The position numbers and the translations under genes were made by a program. DNA of 64,000 nt from Hymenopus coronatus (lineage: Eukaryota; Arthropoda; Insecta; Mantodea; Hymenopodidae). The stretch lies in NCBI GenBank assembly GCA_030762935.1, contig CM060887.1, positions 16,236,501 through 16,300,500 on the forward strand, read 5' to 3'. Positions 10,123 through 22,300 of this stretch are shown here, in pieces (positions within the stretch are counted from its first letter, which is position 1; each line of letters opens with the position of its first letter). The notes under the pieces were generated by a model that did not search any database, had not been told where the DNA came from, and saw nothing but the letters and a program-made list of their open reading frames with translations.

Positions 10123-13100
10123 CAGGGGCGGCTCGTCCTTACGTGCTGAAGAGCTGCAGCACGCTACTTTTTTTTCTTCTAAATTACATAACAGACATGC
10201 TGAAGGACCATGTAACAAACATAACACATTATGGTAGTAATAAGAAAGGCAGCACTGCCAATGACGAACTCTCGAAGCAAGGTAAACACGCAAGTTTAGC
10301 TAATGGAATGCATCCACGTGCTCAAAGCGATCAAGCACGGTAGGTGAATATTGCGCTTGCGTAGAACCTTCCCCTCTTACCCCCCCTGACGGTCGCTGTC
10401 CCATCGTTTTCGCACTGCTACGTGCTGCGTTTGCCTAAAGCACGGAATCAATGAAATCGCTACGAGTGTTAGTTCTTTTCCTTATAATCGTTTTGGCAGC
10501 AGACGAAACAGCCCTGCCACACTCACCTAAGTGCCACACTAAACATCAGAATTTAGTGAAATTAATTAAAGCGTATTACAACGTTTTATTTTAGTTATAA
10601 TAACTAATTATATCTTTGTGATACAAACTGAGCCATAAAAGGACTATTATCTCCATACCTTATTCACATTGGAACGTACAGAACATTGTTTGTTATATTG
10701 TTTGTTAACATTGGTAACCATAAGTTCATATTGGCGCAATGTGTTACTTCCGCAAATGTGAAATCTAACAGGCCCACGTGTATCACATTGAAACAAAGTG
10801 TTCTGTTGTGTAAATGTTATTCAGTGTCAGTTTTCAGTTTATTTCCAACTGTGATCGCACTTTATTATATTTCAGTATCATTCAGTGTAGGTTTGTGTTA
10901 CTTTCATAGGTAAGAAAACTTTAGTCATACATAATGAATATAGTTGATGAGCTGTTAAAAACTCCCTTTTCAAGGCGATCGTTAGATGAAAAGATCAGGA
11001 TAAAAAATTTAGGGCGACCTACTCCTGATCTAAAAATTGAACAGAAAGCAAAAGGAAGTAAAAATTCTATTTACACAAGAAAGTTTAACACAAATATATA
11101 TGACAACAGTGACTGGATCTGTGGTTGTGAAATCAGAAACGCGCTCTTTTGCTTTCCTTGCCTCTTGTTTGGAAGTACAGATTCGTGGTCTACGACTGGT
11201 GTTAAAGATCTAGGTCATGTTAGTGAATATATAAAAAAAATTCAAATAGAAAGAAGCATATGAAAAACTCGCTTGACTTCTCAATGCTTGGAGGTGTAAA
11301 TATTGCAACGCAGCTAAGCAGGGCATATCAAGATGCTACACAAAAACATAATGAACAGGTTGAGAAAAATAGATACATATTATCCAGGATAATAGACTGC
11401 ATCAAATTTTGTGGGGCCTTTGAGCTTGCTTTGCGTGGACATGATGAGACGGAAACGTCAGATAATCCCGGCGTGTTTTTAGGCCTTATAAATCTATTGG
11501 GTAGTATAGACAGTGCGATGAAAGAGCATACCAAAAGCAATAAGGTGTTCAAAGGATTATCTAAGACCATCCAGAATGAACTACTTGATTGCATGTTGGA
11601 AGTGTGCCACGAAGAAATTGAAAGAGAAATGAAGGAGGCAGCCTATGTTGCTATCATGGCAGACGAAACCACTGATATCACTGAAAAAATTCAGTTGGCA
11701 TTAATTTTTAGATATGAAAGGAACGGCTTTATTTATGAACGGTTTTGGGGATTTTTTAATCCATCTGATCAGACCGCTATTCTATTGCCGGTTGTATTTT
11801 GAAAGAAGTGGACACCCTTTTTAAGGATGATCGCCATAAAATCATCGCCCAGACCTATGACGGTGCGTCTGTAATGAGCGGCAACACAGGAGGCGTGCAG
11901 ATCAAGGTGAAAGAACACTATCCTCTCGCACAGTATGTACATTGTTACGCCCATCAATTAAATCTGGTTATGGAGAAAGCAGCTTCTCAAAATCAGTCCG
12001 CCAGAATATTCTTCTGCAGTCTCTCAGCTTTTCCAGCATTTTTTTCAAGATCTCCACAGCGTTTAGCAGCATTGGAAGCAACTGTTGCTCGAAGAGTTCC
12101 TCGAGGATCTGCAACAAGATGGAATTTCAAGTCTAGGACTGTTAACACCGTATATGAACACAGAGAATCTCTGATCGATTGTTTTGACGAATTAGAACAA
12201 TCTTTATCAGATAGGACAGTGCAAGAAGCTCGTGGCCTGCGGCATAATTTGGAGGATGGAGAATTTAATTTCTGGCTTGCTTTTTTTCAGAAAATAATGC
12301 CACATGTAGACATTTTGTATAATCAGCTACAAGCAAGACAGATGGATGCAGTGAAGGCAAAAAATGCAGTCCAATCTTTTGCCAAAGCAATTGATGCCGT
12401 GCGAAGTAGAACGGATGATATAGCACACCAGATTCAGACATCTAACGTCCACGTTACAAAAAGACGTCGTAGGGAAACTAACTTAGGAGTAGATGCCAAG
12501 GAAGTATGTGACCGAATAATATCGGAGGTACACAGCCGCTTTGAGTCCACAGAACATCTTGATGCTGCAAAACTATTGGATGCAAAAAACTTTGAATTAT
12601 TTTCTCAAGTTTTTCCTGAAACAGAACTCGGCATTGTCTGTGATCGATACAAAGATCTCGACAAAAACAAGCTCCGAACCGAACTTAGCATTTTATATGA
12701 GCATCCGGAATTCAGGAAAGTAGAAGGTGCTCTTCCACTCTTGCAGTTGACACTAAAAAATAATCTGCAAAAAACTTTTAGTGAAGTGACAAAGGTTTTA
12801 AGAATTGTTGTGACTATTCCCATGTCAACTGCAGAACCAGAACGATGTTTCTCCTCTTTGAAGAGGATAAAAACCTTTCTGAGGAACACCATGTGTCAGG
12901 ATCGCCTTACCTCTCTGGCCATGCTATCCATAGAGAAGAAATTCGTTACAAATATCAGGGATTTCAACGTCAGAGTGATGGACAAATTCTGCATGAAGAA
13001 ACATCGGCGTATGGACTTCATTTTTCGAAACTAGGTGAGTTGCATGCATTTTTTTCCCCCCGTGCAGCACGCTACTTGTTTTAGGCACGAGCCGCCACTG
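10123..13100 (+). mobile_element. Complete hAT DNA transposon (2978 bp)
   Basis: Terminal inverted repeats CAGGGGCGGCTCGT (10123-10136) and ACGAGCCGCCACTG (13087-13100) differ at one of 14 positions. A subterminal 'GCAGCACGCTACTT' is also inverted (10154-10167 as read, and near 13065-13078). The element is flanked by the exact 8-bp duplication TTTAATAC. It carries one transposase pseudogene (10934-13034) and a 0.8-kb 5' non-coding part. It has inserted in the BEL/Pao remnant, so it is younger than that element. Confidence 0.95.
10934..13034 (+). pseudogene. hAT transposase (ZMYM1-like), two frameshifts
   Basis: Three consecutive open stretches in three frames: 10934-11263 (109 aa), 11260-11802 (180 aa), 11799-13034 (411 aa). 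The first has a TTF-type zinc-finger segment ('WICGCEIRNALFCFPCLLFG'). The second carries 'MADETTDITEKIQLALIFRY', the first catalytic Asp region of the DUF4371-like RNase H fold. The third begins with 'QTYDGASVMSG' and 'CYAHQLNLVMEKA' and ends in the hAT dimerisation motif ('STAEPERCFSSLKRIKTFLR', about aa 335-355 of that stretch). The frame breaks are near 11230-11260, in an A-run, and near 11780. Apart from these breaks the gene is full length (about 700 codons), so the copy is only recently inactive. Confidence 0.9.
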
Positions 13101-13108
13101 TTTAATAC
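13101..13108 (+). repeat. 8-bp target-site duplication, right copy
   Basis: TTTAATAC, identical to 10115-10122. Confidence 0.95.
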
Positions 13109-13221
13109 TCACAACGAGGTACGTCAGTTTCGTATTTTGTCTACTATGTGTTGTTCATGGCGTCGACTAAACTCATCAATTGTCCTAGTATATCTTTGAG
13201 ACATTTTCTTTAATATTCCTG
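13109..13221 (-). mobile_element. BEL/Pao element continued beyond the hAT insertion
   Basis: The - strand has an open coding-like stretch reading 'RTIDEFSRRHEQHIVDKIRN', in keeping with gag sequence upstream of 10122. The continuation is inferred from the hAT target duplication and the shared strand. Confidence 0.45.
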
Positions 13222-13520
13222 TTACCCTCCGGGGTGTAATAATTACCATGCTAACTTCGTATACTCAAGGTCGCGGGTTCAAACCCGGCGGAGGACGATG
13301 GATTTTTTCGGGCGTAAAAATCCTTAGCATGGCTTCCTTCGGAAGGAAGGTAAAGCCGTTGGTCCCACGTCGTAGATTCACGGCACGTAAAAGAACCTCA
13401 AGCCTGATTAAGAGGCCTCTGAGCAAAATTAAGCGATCTTCCACACTCAGTATAGAATGGCACGCTGAGAACCACAGCACTTAAAGATCATCCATAAATA
13501 AAACTCCGTTTACATTTTTT
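13222..13520 (+). mobile_element. tRNA-derived SINE (family C)
   Basis: The head folds like a tRNA: 'CCTCCGG' at the start pairs with 'CGGAGG' after the B-box 'GGGTTCAAACCC'. The body contains 'TTCGGAAGGAAGGTAAAGCC' and 'CACGGCACGTAAAAGAACC'; as I recall, similar cores occur in many invertebrate SINEs. A minus-strand copy lies at 53262-53490. Confidence 0.85.
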
Positions 13521-13679
13521 TTTAGAATTCCAGGTCATCGAGATTTGCACGAACTGTTATAAATCAAGTGGTGTTACCTCTTCACTTGCTCGCTTGTGGT
13601 TCAACTGCTCAGAAGCGTTGTTGTATCTACAGAGACACCATTATTGAGTGTAGTGATCTGTGTTATTGTCGCCTGTGTT

Positions 13680-13860
13680 CTTCTAGGCGGAAAAGTGATA
13701 AGAGTATCAGAGATAGCTAAGCTATCAAGTTACAAGGAAACGTAAAGAGGGTGGAAAATAACAGAATTCCAAAAATAATTCTGGAATGAAAGGTTGGGGG
13801 AAGGGGATGGCAAAGGAAATAGGGAACAATCTAGGTATGCAGTAAGAATTCTCCTTGTAT
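13680..13860 (+). other. LINE C-terminal remnant
   Basis: One frame reads 'KRVENNRIPKIIL', the worn form of the 'H..R....RIPK..L' motif at the C-terminus of many insect non-LTR reverse transcriptases. A related remnant is at 30880-31085. Confidence 0.5.
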
Positions 13861-13866
13861 TGTTTT

Positions 13867-14050
13867 TATAGTGTTTAATGCCTTTTACTACAAATGGCAC
13901 CGCAGGCGAAGACACTGATATATGGAATGAAGATGGATCACCGGTGGAATGCGATGGCGGGGGAAACCGAAGAACCCGGAGTAAACCTGCCCTTGCGCCG
14001 CTTTGTCCACCACAAATCCCACATGCGGTCGTCAGGGTTTGAATGCTGGA
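13867..14050 (-). mobile_element. SINE family A copy, head truncated
   Basis: About 80% similar by eye to 8882-9099 and 42841-43068 through 'CACCGGTGGAATGCGATGG' and 'CGCTTTGTCCACCACAAAT'. The tRNA-like head is lost after 'GGGTTTGAATGC'. Confidence 0.85.
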
Positions 14051-14536
14051 GCGTTTGAAAATAACAATTTAATGCATCGAATTCTTAGGGCAACACCAGT
14101 TCCCAAAAATGAGTTGTTCCACTGCTCCACGTTTACCGTTGAAACGACTCCCACTCCTACGACCCATCACTAGATTACAAAGGCTCCGACTTGTTCTAAA
14201 TTTTGGGGATGTGCAATAAAGTTTTAGTGCAATTAAAAGTAATCATAACATGGTAAAAATATTTTCAATTGCCTGAATGTTAAACAAATGGTTAATTAGT
14301 TAGAGGACAAATAAAGTCTTTTGAGCAGTATCTTACCGCTTCCGGTGAACGTGTGTTACGTCTCAGTCCATAACTACTGAAAACGGTGGGCGAGATCATC
14401 AAGACTTGGACCCATGCGGTTAAAAATCCAATCAACACCATCCTCACTGAGCTTTACTCAGCCTATATAACTGGAAAATCCCAAGAAGCGAAAGTACTCC
14501 AAGCCTAGATTCTTGCAAGTGCATTTCTCAAACCGG

Positions 14537-14579
<43 letters not shown>

Positions 14580-15600
14580 TTTTCAGCACAGCTTACTTCG
14601 AAAACTGATCGCAAATACTAAAGCTGCATAATATTTTTCTACAATAGGGAATTTGTGCTCCGACTGTTACGATCATTTGAAACTCAGGTTGTGTCATCAT
14701 GCTTTTGTAGCTTCACAACTCAATTCGGGCTACTCAAACAATGTTTATGTTTGTTTAAAGAGTATGCATTTTGAGGTGGCCAGGTCCCTTTAGTAAAATT
14801 GTAGGGCTTTGCAAATTGGGTCGCAGAAAGTGACTCCCTCCAAGTCGGCACCTATAACTGATACTAATAAACTAATATTGAGATTTGTTTTAGAACAACT
14901 GAATTTCTAGCAACAACGGTTTTACACTGCACTAAAGCTTTATTGATGGACTTTACCCCGTATCAGTGCCACCTTGAAAAGTGACGACAGCTCCATACCA
15001 CCGCTCATCTCCACCGTGCCTAATGCGTCTGTTGATAACTTCAGGAATCAACACAGATGTACAAACTCCCATTAATGCTAAAATGGAATTCATAACTTTT
15101 TGTTTTTCGCCCTTGAAGACTATATAAGTGCAACAGGTGTAGAGTATTAAGAAGTATAATCTTAACGTAATCTCAGGAGGATTTCCCTCTCACAAGTCCC
15201 TGCCATTTATTCATTCTTTAGATCAAAGCTAATTAATAAAAATATATAGATTAGGCGTCGGATGTAAAACAATTTCGTTCTGTATTAATTCTGCAATTAG
15301 CATAATCCATCCCTCTGTAATGAATATGATGTTCACAAAAGAACACTAGAACCAATACAGTACTCGGTGTCCAATGCATAAAAAGAGTAAGCTTTTTCAA
15401 TTTCATCATAGGTACCAATCCCCTATTATGTACACTTCCGCTGCATTTCGTCTAAATAAATTATTAATTTGAACCACAGGTTAGAGCTATACGATATAAA
15501 ATCAAGACTCACTCACGTGAGATTATGGGTTATCATTTAATAATAATCACTTACTAAATGCTGTTTATTTTGGAATTGGTCCTGCCCAGCCCTTGTTTTC
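14051..15600. other. Unassigned intergenic DNA with a poly-A tract
   Basis: No gene is seen. A run of about 37 A (14538-14574) may mark the tail of an old retroelement. The rest is AT-rich and without repeats shared in this window. Confidence 0.4.
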
Positions 15601-15639
15601 ATACTGCACGAACTCCAGACCTCCAGTTCGGGGGTGGGA

Positions 15640-15869
15640 ACGTTTGTGACGTCATATAGCGGAAGAATACACAGTGCTAACTATACACAATGAAATTATA
15701 AACAGGTGCGATAAGCATAATCAAATATGTATACATTTTATTACTGCAATTAATTTAAAAACACTGTAAACATGTGAGCAGAATAAGACAGAGAGAAAGG
15801 TAAACAGGGTCAGGCCTATTTATCATGTGATTGTGTTTACCAAGATGGCTGTCGTTTGTAGTGAGAGAG
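15640..15869 (+). promoter_or_regulatory. Candidate SPPL3 promoter and non-coding first exon
   Basis: Holds a perfect CRE palindrome TGACGTCA (15647-15654) and, farther down, 'CCAAGATGGCTG' (15839-15850), like the YY1 element often found at insect and vertebrate transcription starts. A possible donor 'GAG|GTATAT' falls at 15869/15870. The ATG exon has its own 3' splice site (15870-16282 would be the intron), so a non-coding exon is required upstream; this is the best nearby candidate. No transcript evidence is available. Confidence 0.3.
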
Positions 15870-16282
15870 GTATATCGTTCTTAATATAATGTTATAATTT
15901 GAACAAGTGTTTGCAAACATGGGAACGTATTGATGGCAATACTCTGTTGGGTGTGTCGGGAACTCGACAGATCAAAACAGGCGTCCTATATGGAGGAATA
16001 TTTTTCTCAGAGGTAAATATCAATAAGGAGACATGGTTTAATTTCATGAAACTGAAATGGGAACAAAGATAATGCACACGGTTTTTAAAGAGCATCCAGA
16101 TGTTCTTTATGTATAAAACATGATTAGATTAAACATGTAGTTTTAATAGGAGACTATAGAGAATGCTGAAAATTCTGAAAGTTAGAATGCTGTCATTATG
16201 TAGGGATACCTCCAGTATATAACAAATTGGATTGGAAACTACTAATATTTCTATTAGTCCTTATTTACCTAATTATTTTCAG

Positions 16283-16338
16283 GTGCTAGCGGCGCCAGGG
16301 GCGGGCCTTGCAATGGCCACACCAGTGGATTACCAATG
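16283..16338 (+). other. SPPL3 first coding exon with part of the 5' UTR
   Basis: A pyrimidine-rich stretch ending in 'TTTTCAG' (to 16282) is a good acceptor, and the exon is GC-rich compared with its surroundings. The start codon at 16313 lies in 'TTGCAATGG'. The exon ends at the donor G|GTTAGTG (16339). Confidence 0.6.
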
Positions 16339-19300
16339 GTTAGTGAATAGTTTTTATATATGTTAAACAATACATTATGTGAATGCTTTACCATTGTTTT
16401 CACCACATTAAAATTGTTTTTTGTATGGATTTACTCTTGTGATCCCAAAGCACTCCCATGATTTTGGGAGTGCCCTAATCATTATTTTAAGTTTATACTA
16501 TTTATGAATGTTTACATTTTAGGGCGTACTCCATCATGGATTCTTCACGGGTCTCAACATTTCTCATCTCCATTCTGCTAATTGTGTATGGCAGCTTCAG
16601 GTAATTATTAAACATAAAAAATTAATTGGGGTTATAATTATTCACAGCAGGTCTAGTTTCACTTAGTTCTCCACAGAATTTTAAGTCTATGGTATGTAAA
16701 CATCATTGATATGAATAAAAATTGCAGAGTGCCCATACATATTTTTAAAAGAATACAAATAAAATAAAAAATAAATCTAATACATTATGTTATATGAATC
16801 ATGGTAACAAGTGAAAGTGTGAGCCAGATATGCTTCCAGGCATTTAGAAAGTGTGTTGCACTTGGGTGAAAGTTCTTATTGCAATTCATTGTGGGAGCAT
16901 CTAATAAAATGTTAAAGAAAATATATGTACCCATATAACTGAATCACTTGGTATCTACATAATTTAGTTTGTTCTGTGCAGTTTGTATAAGAAGTTAAAC
17001 TTACTGATGCAACTGTACAGACATCTTCAAATCTGTCTCCTGAAACATTGGGGAATTGTAACACAACCATTTTGAGTTCCTATGGTAAAAGCATGATGCA
17101 AAATTTTAAAATGTGTTGGTAATAATGGAAATGAAATGTTATAAATTACATTTAAATGAGCATAATAAGTGTTTTCCAACAATGTTATTTTAAATATTTT
17201 GGGTAAAGTTCACTTAACATGTTAAAATATATTACTCAGAGAAAAAGCGTAAAAAATTCAAAACTGAATAAAGAAAATAATGAAGCGGCACATAGGAGAT
17301 GCAAGAATCAAATTATTTTTTTTTATACCGTTGTTTAGATTCTGGCCATAATACTGGATTTAGTCATGGGGCAGTTCCATAGTTACAGACGTAACATTTG
17401 TAAACTTTTATACCAATTTAATTTATGCTAGATGTACATTAAATGCTTGTAACTTTTTTGTGAACAACTCATATCTTATAGAATGTACAATAAATAGTAT
17501 AAAGAACTATTACTACTAATTATTTTGCAGTTATTAATTAAAATGTTGCTGTTACGGACGTAACTCAGAAAAAGCAGAAATGTTTACAAATTTCTATATT
17601 TCTGCGAGACGCTTTAACACATGAAAACATAAATGGCATAGAGTTGATAAGAAAGCTCCAGTCTTTCAGACTAAACATTCATAATTTTTTTAATTAATTT
17701 ATTCTTAGTTATTTAAATAAAATAGTTAAGTTAACGGATGTAACAGTTTTTGTTACAGATGTAACCATTCTGACAAACTAATGGAAAACTAAGCAAAGAC
17801 GCCTGGTAAAGCTCAAAAGAATTAAACATTTTTAATAATAATAATAGCTTTATTACAGTCAATAGACTCTTACAAGCATCTGACATTGTCAATTTTTTCT
17901 AACAGAATTTAGAATCTGAATACATAAAATATTTAGATTACATGTATCTATAATTCACTGATGTCATACAAACACACTACAACTAGTGCTAGTAACCAAC
18001 AAAAGAGATAAAAATATTCTATAAAATTAACTGGTAATATAATACAATATATATATGGCTATAGTATTTACTTTTCAGATATCCTTACAAACATTAAATG
18101 AACAGGATTACCTAGTATCCAATAATTAAACTATCAATACAACTGAACAGTTTACCGATGTTATAAATTACATAAAATTTTTTTTAACTTTTTACTCAAC
18201 ATCTGGTTTATCCAGAAATGTTAATTGCTCTCTGGAGTCAATGGAAGGCTCTTTTTAAGACACACACAATTTGTGATAATGCGACATCACTTACATCTTC
18301 TTTACCTGGCTATATATACTTTTTTCATAAATTTTATAGATACATTACAATTTTTTACTTCACCAACAATCTGTCCAACAAAATAATAGTAAATTCCTCG
18401 TTCAAATTTAAATTTGACACCAACCCACTGGCCAAAAGAAACCGATGAGATGGTACTGTTTTTCCTGCCAAGAATGTTTGAAATATCATCTGGGATGGCT
18501 TCCTTTTCTATAGCCATTTTGAAGTGGAAGTGAGTACCCATTTCTTCTGACAACATTCGAACTGCCACCTTATATTTATCCACAGTGTGGACATAATGGA
18601 TTTTGTGAGTGTTTGGAATGGCTAGTATAGAATCCCAATGCTCCTCCAACTTAGCATTATAACTTAAAACTTCTGCTTCAGAAACATAAAATACATTTAC
18701 TTTCGAAGTTATGGACTGGGCACACTTAATAAATGATGGACAATCAAAGGCTTTTCTGGACTTTCCTCTTTGCCACACATGGTGTTTTAACATTCCTCCT
18801 ACATCATCAACTGCTCCTTTACCATGTGATGTGTAGAAGAAATGCCAATCTTCTGTTCCAAATGTAATGTTTGCTAATGTATACTTTTGCTTGAAATGCC
18901 TACTGGCACCATCTGAGAAGATGTGCACCTCTTTAAGCCATTCAATTGAGACTTCAAGTCAGCAAATATTTTCTGATTAAAGACATGAACGGAAAATTTA
19001 TCATGCTGCATGTAATCAGAAATCTGCAGCTGTGTATGCCACTGCTGTGTAGATGATAATTTGGTCACTGTTCCAGTGAGCACTTTGAATTTCATCTTGC
19101 TGACAAAGGCTGAAGTTCTCACTGAAATCCACCTGTAAAATACAACTACAGTTGCTAACTCAAAATAGCTGCTTTGTCTCTTACAAAGCAATGAGTGAAA
19201 AATGATGGGAGTTCTTCTCCATTTCCTGCAGAGCATCAATGACAGAACCCTCCTGAATCATCTTAACAACACATCCAGATTAATCCTTATTCCATTGGTA

Positions 19301-22300
19301 CCATTTAGTACAATCTTTATCTGGAATATCAGTATTTTTAATAAAGTCTTCAAACGTTTTTAAATTTCCGCACACCTACATGTTCCAAGCATACAATGTT
19401 TTTTGTCCAGGGTCACAAACAATGGTTTCAACAAGATTTCTACATTTTTTAGGAAAGCTTGGAATACCATTCAGAATAACTTGTACATTGGCATGATAGC
19501 TACAAACACAAACATTAGTTGTAGTTTGTGAAGAAAGGAGCACATGCTGTGGCTGAAGTGATGCAAATGATGAGAAATTAATTTTGATATAAGGATACTC
19601 AATCTTGAATGATTCATATAGTTCTGACACAAACATAATAAAATATTTCTTTTGTTTCTTCTCTTTACTTGATACAGTTCTTATGATGATCTGTCTTTTC
19701 TTCCTGTAGCCTGATATGATATATCATCACGTTCATAAAAATCTATAACCATAGTCTTTACTTCTTCTAATAAAGTATTCAAACCACAAGGCTTTTTATT
19801 TTTTGTTGAAAAGCCATGAGGCAGCTAATTTAGCAATCACTTCTCTCTCCTTCCTGGGGCTCTTAGAAAGTGATCTTTCAACTTTAGCAATAGCTTTTCC
19901 CAGAGATTGAGGGGATTTATGTGCCTTGGTAGTTGATTGAAATTCAAGTTTGGCCGTTTTGTTTGACTAAGTTTTTTCAACATTCTTTGCAGATTTCCTT
20001 GATTCTTTGTTTCATTGAACTGATGACATTTTTCTGCGAGCTTCATTCTTTCTTAATCTGTCGTTTTCTCTGATTGCAGCCTCGTGTTCCTCACTCAGGT
20101 TTTGGTTGTGCTTTTTCACACATTCCTTCACAGGTGCCATTGTAGCGATTGTTCAAATCGATAGCAATGAAGAAACAGGAAACGTAACCTAAAAATATAC
20201 TGCTGAAATGTTATGAATTGCAATACAAATGCCAAGTTAATAGAATAAGTCACAATACACATATAAATCTATACTTACCACACTTAACATTTATGGTAAA
20301 ATATATACCTATATATCATGTACTGTGTAAGCAAAAACTTCTTCATATACAACAAAGAGCTGTAATATTGCCTCCAATAGAAAACACAAGGTTGCCAATA
20401 GAAAAAAATCAACAATTTCCTTTAATGCTAGTGAAAATATCCCTCCAACCTTCATTTTTAAAGAGAACAGCAAAAGCAGTGTTGCGTCTGTAACATGGTT
20501 TCTGACAAACTAGTTTAAGTTAAAAATTGAATAACATTATCTGCATATTGCACAAGATGAACTAAAAGAGCACCATACATTTTATGTTAATATCATGTAA
20601 AATACAGTGTTTACATAAACTTTTGTATAAAACTTGTTTCAGACGTAACATAAAGCACGCAATAAAATAAAATGTTACTTTAAACCATATATAAATGTAA
20701 TGAAATCTAAAAACAATAATCTTCTTAATTGTTAACAAGCCTGATGGATGCTGAAAACATCTTATTCTTCTGTGTCTTTTTTATTAGAATTTCTTACTTC
20801 AAAAACAATACATTTTCTAGCAGTTTTTTTCTTTCTTTGACACATACATGTTCTAGGCACTACAAAAATCTGTTATGCAATATTAAAAAATTGGCTTCTC
20901 TTCTATAACAAAGTAGACATTTCAACCTTTCATTTGATATAGCACAAGTGTGAATTTAGTAAAATTTAATTTTTTCCATATTGGTTTCACTTTGGATGGA
21001 ATTGCCCCATGGTGAAATATTTTAATTTTCCAAATGTAGATTTCTTGGCATAGGTAAATTATAGTAACAGTTAACTATTAACTGATGTACATAGCTTTAA
21101 CATGCAACATAGGTAAAATTTCCACTGGTGATCTACTTTTGAAAGTGTTGATAATGTTAACTCCAGATTTGAAATCTGCTAGATTGCCAAGGTTTTTACT
21201 TCCTTTTGGGTTCATTAAGGTTTTAGCTTCACAGATTCCTTGTGGCCAAAGGCAACTGCTCCACTCCTCTACTTATAAATATTATCTCTACTATGCTTTG
21301 TGGCTTAGGGCACTTCACCTTGGGGGTGCTTTTGCGGCTTAGGGCCTTGAAGGTTGTAACAGACCAGTAAGAACTATAAATGGTAGAATAAGAAAATTAC
21401 TAAATCCTGATTGTGTATGGCAGTAAGTGGGAGCACATTTTTACTTAAAATCTTATTTAAGATTTCGACAAAGTGATTGTTTTATGGCTCAACCTGGATC
21501 GTGTGTGTGTGCTCTGCTATACTAGAGGGTTTTTCATTCTAATTCTCCCATGTTACATACCTTTTAGTTAAAGTATCATGCACTAGAAGAGTGCTAACCT
21601 TGTTAGAAGTGGTGTCCATCAGCATTCTTATCTGCATTTAACAAACTTTATACAATCAGACTTAGAATATTCTTTTGTTAATAGGAGCCTTAATTTTGCA
21701 ATTGCAATTTTGTAGGAAACTACATAATTATACAACGGCAGTTCAATAAGTACCCATGTTAAGAATGAAGGTGCCATTATTGCAAGCACATATTATTTAT
21801 TTCTCAATATATAGTCTCCTTTTAGGGATATACACCTCTCAAACATACCTACCATTTTTTAACACTTCCAAAAATAAGAATTGTTAGGCTCTGTAAAATA
21901 GCCTCTGATTTAGTGATGGCCTAACTTGATCTAAATTTTGTTACTGCAAGCCATTTCTTCATGTTTGGGAACAGAAGAAATCGCTGGGAGCCAGGTATGG
22001 TGAATATGGGAGTGCAGCAGCAATTCATAGTGCAATTGTTGCAGTTTGGTAGCAATAGCTGTGGATCAATGTGCTGATGCCAAATGGGAGCTTGTGGTCT
22101 CTCCCAAGTTCTTGTCAAATTGAGCCAATATCTCATTGTAGTAATCTTTTTCTAAGAAGCCAAATGGCACTCTTCGCATCCCAAAAGAATGTTGTCATCA
22201 CTTTTTTGGAGCAAATTCACTGGAAGCAATTCATTGTTTTAATTGCTGCTTGATTTCCGGAGAATAATGATGAATCCAGGTCTCATTGTTGGTAAAAAGT

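Noticed and set aside
13248..13484. Paired open frames on both strands
   Set aside because: Both fall in SINE family C, which is non-coding.
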